DNA of 21,721 bases from JADHLN01 sp965658435. Lineage in GTDB: Bacteria > Pseudomonadota > Alphaproteobacteria > Rickettsiales > JABIRX01. Both the position numbers and the translations under genes were made by a program. Location: assembly GCA_965658435.1 (NCBI GenBank), contig CBFHSE010000026.1, positions 1 through 21,721 on the forward strand, written 5' to 3'. The stretch's first letter is position 1, and each line of letters starts with the position of its first letter. The notes under the pieces are model-generated. The model did no database searches and was not told the origin of the DNA. It saw only the letters and a program-made list of their open reading frames with translations. Shown piece after piece: positions 15,221-21,721 of this stretch.

Positions 15221-16289
15221 AAAAAATAATTTCTTACTTGCAGCAGGAGGAACTGGTGGACATTTATCACCTGCAATAGCAGTTTCTGAGGATATTATAA
15301 ATAATAATCACAATGCTCATTTAATAACAGATCAGCGTTGTAAAAAATATCTGCCAAAAAAATATGATTATAATGTTAGAATTTTAGAAAATAAAAAATT
15401 CTCAACAAATCCTTCATCATTAATTAAATTTATATTTTCACTAATAAAAAATATTATCATAATAAGCAAAATAATCCATCAACGAAAAATTACTCTTGTT
15501 GTAAGTTTTGGTGGTTATACATCTATAGCATGTAATTTAGCTACTATAATATGTAGAAAAAAATTAATATTACATGAGCAAAATGCATGTATTGGTAGAG
15601 TTAATAAGTTTTTTTTAAAATGGGCTAATCAGATAATCATTTCTTATCCGGAAATTCAAGGTTTAAAAAAATATAATAAAAAAATATCTATCTGTGAATT
15701 TCCTGTTAAAAAAAATTTTAACAATAAAAAAATCATAAAGAATAAGAAATTTACAATTTTAGTAATTGGCGGAAGTCAAGGAGCAGAAATTTTTAGCATA
15801 ATATTTAGTAATCTTATAGAAAATAACTTAATCAATAATGTAAAAAATATTAAAATAATCCAACAAGTAAAATCTGGACAGACTCGCAAGATAAAATCAC
15901 TTTATGAAAAACATAATCTAACATTTGAATTAAATAGTTACTTTCAAGATATTAATTATAAAATGCAAGAAGCTGACCTTATAATATCCAGAGCAGGAGC
16001 ATCTTCAATAGCTGAGATAATCAAGAATAAAAAAGTTGCTATTTTTATACCATATCCACATTCTAAAGATAATCATCAATTTTATAATGCAAAATATCTA
16101 CATGATAATAATGCCTGTTTTCTCATAGAAGAAAAAAAAATAAATATTAAGAAATTTGCGCAATTAATTAATAATTTATCAATTGATAAAGAAAAATTGA
16201 TCAATATGGAAAATAATATTGTTAAATATATGGAAGATTCTCAATATCAAAAAATCTATTCTATAATTGAGAAGATAAATAACATATAA
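15213..16289 (+). CDS. murG: MurG, lipid II-forming N-acetylglucosaminyltransferase
   Basis: MurG transfers GlcNAc to lipid I at the inner face of the membrane, giving lipid II. The 358-residue protein shows the GGTGGH glycine loop near residue 12 (LAAGGTGGHLSPA), SFGGYTSIA, LHEQNACIGRVN, IGGSQGAEIF in the second Rossmann half, SRAGASSIAEI, and PYPHSKDNHQ, all characteristic. It starts 8 nt inside the ftsW end. It is the last gene of this dcw block: murC, murB, ddl, ftsQ, ftsA and ftsZ do not follow, and instead lptD converges on it with 5 bp between the stop codons. The gene is very A-rich, with many Lys/Asn/Ile codons. Confidence 0.96.
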   Translation: MDKKNNFLLAAGGTGGHLSPAIAVSEDIINNNHNAHLITDQRCKKYLPKKYDYNVRILENKKFSTNPSSLIKFIFSLIKNIIIISKIIHQRKITLVVSFGGYTSIACNLATIICRKKLILHEQNACIGRVNKFFLKWANQIIISYPEIQGLKKYNKKISICEFPVKKNFNNKKIIKNKKFTILVIGGSQGAEIFSIIFSNLIENNLINNVKNIKIIQQVKSGQTRKIKSLYEKHNLTFELNSYFQDINYKMQEADLIISRAGASSIAEIIKNKKVAIFIPYPHSKDNHQFYNAKYLHDNNACFLIEEKKINIKKFAQLINNLSIDKEKLINMENNIVKYMEDSQYQKIYSIIEKINNI

Positions 16290-16294
16290 TTTAT

Positions 16295-18400
16295 CTAAAT
16301 ATTTGTTAAAATTATATTAAAGGTAAATGAATGATTTGGCTTTGTAGATGAATTATTAATATATTCTTTATTATAGCCTAAATCATATCTTACACAATCA
16401 TCCATAATGTTAATTAAAATTCCTGATCTAACTGTCCCAGAGTTTATATCAATATCTTTAGGTAATAAATTTTTCTCATGATTTAAGGAAATAGATATTT
16501 TGTCATTATATTTATATTTAAAATTTGAAGAAATAAAGTCAACATAATCTAAATTATCACTCTGAACTAAATGATATTTATATTTTGTATATCCAATCGA
16601 AGCAGTAATAATAGAATTATCATAAGAGATGTTATATAGTTGATGATAAGGATTAAAATCATTATTCCTTAATTTATAGCTATAGCTAATCTTAAATTTC
16701 TTTTTAATTATAAGTGATGATTTTCCAATAATATCAGAGAAATCTTTGCTAAATCCAGAATCTCTATTCAAACCTTGATCTTCCAAAAAATATAGCTGAC
16801 CAACATAATTTTTAAATGTAAAATATTTAAATTTGATATATTCATCAATCCCATAGCTTAATCTGCTTCCATTAATGAAAATATCATCCCCTGAAATTAT
16901 ATTTCCAGATCCTATATTACTATGATTTAATTTTGATGAGGTACTAGAGATATTACGAACAGAGCTACTATTATTATTTTTGTTAGCTAAAAATATATTT
17001 AACTCAGGGGTTAAAATATGTTTTAATTTTCCTTTATTATATAAAGGAAATTTATTTCTAAAAATAATTTCAGGATTTGTATCAATATGAAATTTTTTAT
17101 CATTTAATGGGTCTTTATGATATATTCTAAACTTATTATGAAGACTAATTTCAGATGACAAATTCCTAATTAAATATAGTTTCTTACTTATATTAAATAA
17201 ATAATTAATATTTTCTCTCCTAAATTTATTATCATATTTTAAGGATTTAAATTTAAAATCATTAGTAAGAAAAAAATCATTTTTCTTATATATATATGAA
17301 AATTTTAAATTAGGTAAGTGGTAATAATCATTATGATCTACTTTATTATCTGAAAAAATAGTAAATTTTTCAGCAGATAAAATTAAAGATTTATCTTCAT
17401 TAATATATCCTATGTTGAAATTTGAACCATAAAAGTTATTATAATTTCCATAATATCTCTCATTATAGATTTTATCTGAGACTTCATTAATATTGATGTC
17501 ATAGGAAATATTTTTATCTAAATCTGTATTAGAGTTAAATTTTACAAGCCATTTATCATGATATTTTCTTTGGTTATTGGTTTCGTTAGTAAGGTTTTTT
17601 GTTTTCAAATTTTCATTAATATAGGAAAAATTAATTAGTGATTCAGATTTTTCTGATAAATATCTGAATTCTAAATCATGTAATATATTATTAAGTTTGC
17701 TGTAAATTCTAGGAGTATATGTTAAATCGTAATTTGAAGAGATATTAAAAAATATTGGTAATGAAATAACATCGCCATAAAGAGAATTACTATTATAGTC
17801 AGCTCTTAAAAAACCAGATTGTTTTTTCTTTTGTTCTTTAGGAAAGAAAAAATATGGCATGTAAAATACCGGTATATTATAAATCTCAAAAAAAGAATGG
17901 TAAAAATAAATATTATTAGAATTCTCGCTACTATAAACATGACTTGCTGATATTCTCCATTTAGGAATTTTATATTTTGTTCCTTCACATATATTACAGG
18001 GGGTGAAGCTACCTTTTTTAACAATAATTTCTTTATTTTTTCTTTCTATAGATTTTGCATAATAAGAATTATTATTTTGCTGCATTAACAAAGCATCATA
18101 TAAAGTAAAATTTAAGAAATCCTTACTAGCTTTTATTTCTCTAGCTAGAATTTTCTCTCCTGTTATTTTATTAAGATATTTAATGTTTTTTTTAGCCTTT
18201 ATTAGGTCATTAGATTTGCTATATTTAATATAATCAGCTTGAAGATTATAATTAATATAATCAATATTAACATTATCTTTAGCAATAATATCTTGATTTT
18301 TATCAATTAAAATTTCCTTAGCATTCAAATCTATATCATCAGCATTAATATTTGTGCTAATAAATAAAAAAAAGATAAAATATAAAGCAAAATTAAGCAT
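16295..18400 (-). CDS. lptD: LptD, LPS-assembly outer membrane protein
   Basis: LptD is the outer-membrane beta-barrel that, with LptE, places LPS in the outer leaflet. The 701-residue protein has a signal peptide (MLNFALYFIFFLFISTNINA) and an N-terminal OstA-like beta-jellyroll at about 21-130 (LNAKEILIDK, ARE...). The conserved SFTPCNIC...PKWRISA block (131-152) follows, then IYNIPVFYMPYFFFP and a long Tyr/Asn/Lys-rich barrel. Cysteines 135 and 138 plus Cys669 in MDDCVRYDLGY are placed to form the conserved disulfide linking the N-terminal domain and barrel. Overall similarity is weak outside these motifs, as is usual for the family. It overlaps lipB by 8 nt and is the last gene of its operon. 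Confidence 0.92.
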   Translation of the reverse strand: MLNFALYFIFFLFISTNINADDIDLNAKEILIDKNQDIIAKDNVNIDYINYNLQADYIKYSKSNDLIKAKKNIKYLNKITGEKILAREIKASKDFLNFTLYDALLMQQNNNSYYAKSIERKNKEIIVKKGSFTPCNICEGTKYKIPKWRISASHVYSSENSNNIYFYHSFFEIYNIPVFYMPYFFFPKEQKKKQSGFLRADYNSNSLYGDVISLPIFFNISSNYDLTYTPRIYSKLNNILHDLEFRYLSEKSESLINFSYINENLKTKNLTNETNNQRKYHDKWLVKFNSNTDLDKNISYDININEVSDKIYNERYYGNYNNFYGSNFNIGYINEDKSLILSAEKFTIFSDNKVDHNDYYHLPNLKFSYIYKKNDFFLTNDFKFKSLKYDNKFRRENINYLFNISKKLYLIRNLSSEISLHNKFRIYHKDPLNDKKFHIDTNPEIIFRNKFPLYNKGKLKHILTPELNIFLANKNNNSSSVRNISSTSSKLNHSNIGSGNIISGDDIFINGSRLSYGIDEYIKFKYFTFKNYVGQLYFLEDQGLNRDSGFSKDFSDIIGKSSLIIKKKFKISYSYKLRNNDFNPYHQLYNISYDNSIITASIGYTKYKYHLVQSDNLDYVDFISSNFKYKYNDKISISLNHEKNLLPKDIDINSGTVRSGILINIMDDCVRYDLGYNKEYINNSSTKPNHSFTFNIILTNI

Positions 18401-19034
18401 TAAAAATTTTTTTAAATTCAGATATTAATATTTTATCAAATTCTTCCTTACTAATATCAATATTTAACTCCTTTAATGATGTAATTCCTAAATTTTTTTC
18501 ATTTATACCGCAAGCTATAATTTTCTCAAACTTTGATAAATCTGGAGAAATATTTATAGCAACCCCATGAAAGCTTACCCATTTTCTTACTCTAACACCA
18601 ATTGCAGCTATCTTATCATGACCATTTACAATTTTAGTGTTTTTTACCCATACGCCAATGTGATCATCAAGACAATATGCATGCACACCAATATATTTTA
18701 ATGAATTTATTATTAGATTTTGAATATTGGCAATATATTTTTTTATATCACAGGAATTGCGCTTTTTAAGATCTAACATTAAATATAATATCCTCATACC
18801 TTTACCATGGAAAGTAATTTTCCCACCTCGGCCAGTTTTTATTATATTTATATCCTTATTTAAAATATCAGTGAAATCAGTGCTAACTCCTGCTGTATAA
18901 ACATCTTTATGTTCTAATAACCAAACTACCTCATTAGCGTTATTATCAATTATATTTCGAACATAACTATCCATTTGCTTAATAGCGTCATTATATTCAA
19001 TTGGTGATTTACTACTAATAAAATCTATTTTCAT
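18393..19034 (-). CDS. lipB: LipB, octanoyl-[ACP]:protein N-octanoyltransferase
   Basis: LipB moves octanoate from acyl carrier protein to lipoyl domains of 2-oxoacid dehydrogenases and related complexes, the first step of endogenous lipoylation. The 213-residue length is typical. Visible features are TGRGGKITFHGKG (67-79), the catalytic Lys141 in DKIAAIGVRVRKW, FHGVAINI (155-162) and catalytic Cys175 in IIACGIN. The usual HGPGQ is replaced by HGKGM here. The ATG at 19034 directly follows the upstream TAA stop (no gap) and its end overlaps lptD by 8 nt, so the genes are co-transcribed. No lipA is in the window. Confidence 0.94.
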   Translation of the reverse strand: MKIDFISSKSPIEYNDAIKQMDSYVRNIIDNNANEVVWLLEHKDVYTAGVSTDFTDILNKDINIIKTGRGGKITFHGKGMRILYLMLDLKKRNSCDIKKYIANIQNLIINSLKYIGVHAYCLDDHIGVWVKNTKIVNGHDKIAAIGVRVRKWVSFHGVAINISPDLSKFEKIIACGINEKNLGITSLKELNIDISKEEFDKILISEFKKIFNA

Positions 19035-20105
19035 TTAGATTGGGGTCAAGCTACAATTAACTACTCTTAAGTCATAGATAGAGTGATCAAGGCTGTTAAT
19101 TGATGGGCTTGATGAAAACATCCAGCCATTAAAGATGTTTTTTTTACTAGAAATTTCATTCACTTCTAAAAGTAGCATGTTTTCGGGAGAAGATTCTGCA
19201 GAGGATTTAAGACAATTTCTTGTGATAATTTCTAAATTACGATATTTTAATTTACCACCTATTTTTGTTCTAAATTTATAGTTGAAGCCATCAATTTTAT
19301 TAAGAATTTGAATATTAGCATATTCTGCAATGCTATAATTTTTATCTTTTGCATTATTTAAGTTATATTCATAGCCATTATCAGCATCCATAATAGGTAA
19401 TTTATAAAAATTATGATTTTTAATTTTAGCAAATATTAAATCATATTTCTTTTGTTGTTCCATAGCTTTATTTTGCAGATTTAATTTATTTAAAATTATG
19501 ACATAGTTGTAATAATTTTCTGCTAAACTATCTATATTGCCTAATTCTTCATTAAGAGAAATTGCTAGCTCCATATATGATTTAGACATTTGTAAGTTCT
19601 CATTGAAGTAAAAATAACTAAGTCTAGTATATATATATGGAAATTTATCAGTAATTTCGGCATTTACTATGTTATTTTCATTATCTTGATTTTCGATTGA
19701 TTTATTTATTATAGAAATTGTATCTTCGTATAATTTAATTGCATCTAAACTATTTTTTTGGAAAAATCTTATGTTACCCATCTTCAATAGAGATGATATG
19801 TGAGTCTGTGGAAGTTTTTCCTCTATGCTGAAATCTTTGATTAACTCTAATAATTCAATTGCCTCATCAAGGTTCCGTTCTCCAATTAATATATCTGCTC
19901 TATTTAGAAGATTAGGTATATTTTCAGTTTTAAGATTATATATGTAAGCTATTTTTTCCGTATCTTCTTTGAATGATAGGTTTTCGCTTTGATTATCAGA
20001 TATAGAATCTATTATATCGTTAATCGTCTTTTGGTCATCAATTTGTGAAAATGACGTTTGATATAATGATAAAAATGTAAAAATAATAATAAATCTCCCC
20101 TTCAT
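19035..20105 (-). CDS. TPR-like protein with C-terminal DUF2155 domain, exported
   Basis: The C-terminal 97 or so residues (about 260-356) match the alphaproteobacterial DUF2155 family: AEYANIQILNKIDG, Cys298 and GWMFSSSPSINSLDHSIYDLRVVNC (327-351), with a likely Cys298-Cys351 pair. The N-terminus has a signal peptide (MKGRFIIIFTFLSLYQTSFS). Between them, residues about 62-230 form helix pairs with TPR-like spacing, for example LLKMGNIRFFQKNSLDAIKLYEDTI (107-131). DUF2155 proteins are usually short; the helical-repeat insertion is the unusual part. The gene lies between an NDUFA12 homolog and lipB, and the NDUFA12-DUF2155 pairing is common in Alphaproteobacteria. Its function is unknown; periplasmic location is inferred from the signal peptide. 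Confidence 0.85.
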   Translation of the reverse strand: MKGRFIIIFTFLSLYQTSFSQIDDQKTINDIIDSISDNQSENLSFKEDTEKIAYIYNLKTENIPNLLNRADILIGERNLDEAIELLELIKDFSIEEKLPQTHISSLLKMGNIRFFQKNSLDAIKLYEDTISIINKSIENQDNENNIVNAEITDKFPYIYTRLSYFYFNENLQMSKSYMELAISLNEELGNIDSLAENYYNYVIILNKLNLQNKAMEQQKKYDLIFAKIKNHNFYKLPIMDADNGYEYNLNNAKDKNYSIAEYANIQILNKIDGFNYKFRTKIGGKLKYRNLEIITRNCLKSSAESSPENMLLLEVNEISSKKNIFNGWMFSSSPSINSLDHSIYDLRVVNCSLTPI

Positions 20106-20118
20106 AATTTATACAATA

Positions 20119-20451
20119 TTACTCCTTCGGTTGCCATGCCTCATATAAATGATTTTTAAAAGTTTTGTTCTCAGGACTATATGCATAGGGAGTTCCTGTA
20201 TAGTTTGGGATATGAGATTTTTGCCAAGATAAATCTTCTCTTTGATTTTGATTAGGTATGTCATTTGTTGTAAAATGAAGCCATCTATGCCATAATGGCG
20301 GAACTTTAGTGGCTTCAACCATTCCTTTATAAACAACCCATCTTTTTTCTTTTGTGCCATTAACTCTACTTCTGTAGTAAGAATTATCATAATCATCTTT
20401 TCCAACAAATTTTCCAAATAAAAAACTGTAAATCAAGGTTGCAATATGCAT
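20119..20451 (-). CDS. NADH:ubiquinone oxidoreductase accessory subunit, NDUFA12 (B17.2) family
   Basis: NDUFA12 is the accessory complex I subunit shared by mitochondria and Alphaproteobacteria. The 110-residue protein shows the family signatures FGKFVGKDDYDNSYY (12-26), KRWVVYKG, ATKVPPLWHRWLHFT, the WQKSHIPNYTGTPYAYSPE block, and YEAWQP at the C-terminus. ATG 20451 is the first good start and no Shine-Dalgarno is obvious. It heads the NDUFA12-DUF2155-lipB-lptD run, with 13 bp before the DUF2155 gene. It diverges from uvrB across 54 bp. Its presence is strong evidence for an alphaproteobacterial host with an aerobic respiratory chain. Confidence 0.93.
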   Translation of the reverse strand: MHIATLIYSFLFGKFVGKDDYDNSYYRSRVNGTKEKRWVVYKGMVEATKVPPLWHRWLHFTTNDIPNQNQREDLSWQKSHIPNYTGTPYAYSPENKTFKNHLYEAWQPKE

Positions 20452-20505
20452 GCCAAAAATATATTTTACTAATTTAAAATTTAATCTATTACAAACTAAT
20501 CAAGA
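20452..20505. promoter_or_regulatory. Short divergent intergenic region between the NDUFA12 gene and uvrB
   Basis: Only 54 bp separate the two start codons, so any promoters must overlap each other or extend into the coding regions. The stretch is nearly all A/T, with several poor -10-like hexamers on both strands. For example, TTGCAA near 20438 with AT-rich -10-like sequence 15-17 bp later could serve uvrB. I cannot pick one with confidence and see no SOS-type CTG...CAG box. Confidence 0.3.
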
Positions 20506-21721
20506 ATGCAACAAAAACCCTTTAAACTAAATTCCAAATTTAAACCAGCAGGAGACCAAATAAATGCTATAAAGCAAATAGGAGAAAATTTGCATGCAGG
20601 TCAAAAAGACCAGGTTTTACTTGGTGTAACTGGTTCGGGTAAAACATTTACAATGGCAAATATAATTGCTAATAGTTCCAGGCCAGCGCTAATTTTAGCC
20701 CATAATAAAACCTTAGCAGCACAACTTTATGGAGAAATGAAAGAATTCTTTCCTAAAAATTCTGTTGAATATTTTGTATCTTATTATGATTATTATCAAC
20801 CTGAAGCATATATTCCCAAAAGCGACACTTTTATAGAAAAAGACGCGGCAATTAACGAGCAAATTGAAACTTTAAGAAATTCTGCAACTAGAGCTTTATT
20901 AGAGAGAAGGGATGTTATAGTGATATCCTCAATTTCATGTATTTATGGTTTAGGTTCACCAGAACTATATGCCCAAATGACCATTAGAATTTCAGTAAAT
21001 CAGCATATTAAAATAACTGATCTTGCTCTAAAATTAGTCGAACTACAATATGAAAGAAATGATTTAAGTTTTACAAGAGGGAAATTCAGAATTAAAGGTG
21101 ACATATTAGATATTTTCCCAGCTCATTTAGAATCAACCGCCTGGAGATTAAGTTTTTTTGGTAATGAAATAGAAGAAATATATGAAATTGATCCATTAAC
21201 TGGTAGTAAAAAAGCTAGAATTAAGAATTGTGTAATATTTGCAGCAAGTCACTATGTAACTCCTGAAAATATTCTAAAAAACGCTATAGTTAATATAGAA
21301 AAAGAATTAGAGTTAAGAGAGGCCTACTATAAAGAAAGAGGAATGTTACTTGAGCAACAAAGGATTAAGCAGCGCACTAATTTTGATATTGAAATGATCG
21401 AATCAACAGGAACATGTAAAGGAATCGAAAATTATTCTCGTTATTTATCAGGCCGTAATTCAGGTGAGGCTCCACCTACATTATTTGAATATTTACCAAA
21501 TGATGCATTATTATTTATTGATGAAAGTCATGTAACAGTTCCACAAATTGGAGGAATGTATAATGGTGATCGTTCAAGAAAAACAACATTAGTAGAACAT
21601 GGCTTTAGGCTACCATCAGCACTTGATAATCGCCCGCTTAAATTTGCTGAATGGTTAGATCTGAAACCACAAACAATCTATGTTTCAGCCACACCAGGAA
21701 AATATGAAATAGAAAAAGCAG
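20506..21721 (+). CDS. uvrB: UvrB, excinuclease ABC subunit B (N-terminal 405 residues, cut by window edge)
   Basis: UvrB is the damage-verifying helicase-like subunit of nucleotide excision repair; it receives lesions from UvrA and recruits UvrC. My translation from ATG 20506 (MQQKPFKLNSKFKPAGDQ) is open to the right edge. Visible features are the Walker A loop GVTGSGKT (40-47), AHNKTLAAQL, the DNA-clamping beta-hairpin YYDYYQPEAYIP (93-104), SCIYGLG, the UvrA-interaction region around 150-250, the Walker B/DESH motif at 339-342, VPQIGGMYNGDRSRK, and SATPGKYE near the edge. The C-terminal helicase half and the UvrC-binding domain lie outside. Only a weak AAGA precedes the ATG. Identity is secure. 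Confidence 0.97.
   Translation, partial: MQQKPFKLNSKFKPAGDQINAIKQIGENLHAGQKDQVLLGVTGSGKTFTMANIIANSSRPALILAHNKTLAAQLYGEMKEFFPKNSVEYFVSYYDYYQPEAYIPKSDTFIEKDAAINEQIETLRNSATRALLERRDVIVISSISCIYGLGSPELYAQMTIRISVNQHIKITDLALKLVELQYERNDLSFTRGKFRIKGDILDIFPAHLESTAWRLSFFGNEIEEIYEIDPLTGSKKARIKNCVIFAASHYVTPENILKNAIVNIEKELELREAYYKERGMLLEQQRIKQRTNFDIEMIESTGTCKGIENYSRYLSGRNSGEAPPTLFEYLPNDALLFIDESHVTVPQIGGMYNGDRSRKTTLVEHGFRLPSALDNRPLKFAEWLDLKPQTIYVSATPGKYEIEKA

Noticed and set aside
17806..18024. 72-codon minus-strand frame inside lptD
   Set aside because: Out-of-frame reading of the conserved SFTPC...FYMPYF region; lptD itself is intact.
20109..20417. Minus-strand frame of 102 codons overlapping the NDUFA12 gene
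   Set aside because: It lies out of frame within the NDUFA12 homolog, which has clear family motifs; its translation shows no recognisable pattern.

Overview
This is an AT-rich window (about 25-30% G+C by eye) with densely packed genes. It looks like the chromosome of an alphaproteobacterium, most likely a Rickettsiales-like or other reduced-genome, host-associated or predatory lineage. Evidence for Alphaproteobacteria is the NDUFA12-type complex I subunit next to a DUF2155 protein and the cell-wall gene order. The organism makes meso-diaminopimelate-type peptidoglycan (MurE carries the DNPR motif), has an LPS-type outer membrane (LpxC, LptD), still makes threonine (ThrC), and has aerobic complex I and lipoate metabolism. 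A complete early peptidoglycan pathway together with ThrC argues against the most reduced Rickettsia-type genomes. I cannot name the species.

Layout. (1) 1-3128, minus strand: thrC-tgt-lpxC, tightly coupled, with lpxC running off the left edge. (2) 3129-5290, minus strand: an accessory islet. It holds a 234-bp gene-free stretch, a large repetitive orphan gene (3363-4856) with visibly higher G+C than its surroundings, and a small secreted-protein gene (4931-5290). The two genes each have their own sigma70-like promoter. (3) 5426-16289, plus strand: the dcw (division and cell wall) operon in the order mraZ, an unannotated 49-codon ORF, rsmH, ftsL, ftsI, murE, murF, mraY, murD, ftsW, murG. Almost every junction overlaps or nearly touches. 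A good promoter and a 10-bp-periodic array of CCCAT boxes, which resembles an MraZ operator, precede mraZ. (4) 16295-20451, minus strand: NDUFA12 homolog, a TPR plus DUF2155 protein, lipB, lptD. These converge on murG with only 5 bp between stop codons. (5) 20506 to the right edge, plus strand: uvrB, partial.

How it works together. LpxC commits precursors to lipid A and LptD inserts finished LPS into the outer membrane. MurE, MurF and MurD finish the UDP-MurNAc-pentapeptide, MraY and MurG make lipid I and lipid II, and FtsW/FtsI polymerise and crosslink septal wall with FtsL. MraZ probably controls the operon and RsmH modifies 16S rRNA. The cluster stops at murG: murC, murB, ddl and ftsQAZ do not follow.

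The parts least explained by known biology are the repetitive S/P/R-rich and Ala-rich orphan protein, the secreted neighbour, the 49-aa basic protein inside the dcw operon, and the TPR extension on the DUF2155 protein. I see no tRNA, rRNA, CRISPR array, insertion sequence or phage gene. The longest gene-free stretch is 3129-3362.
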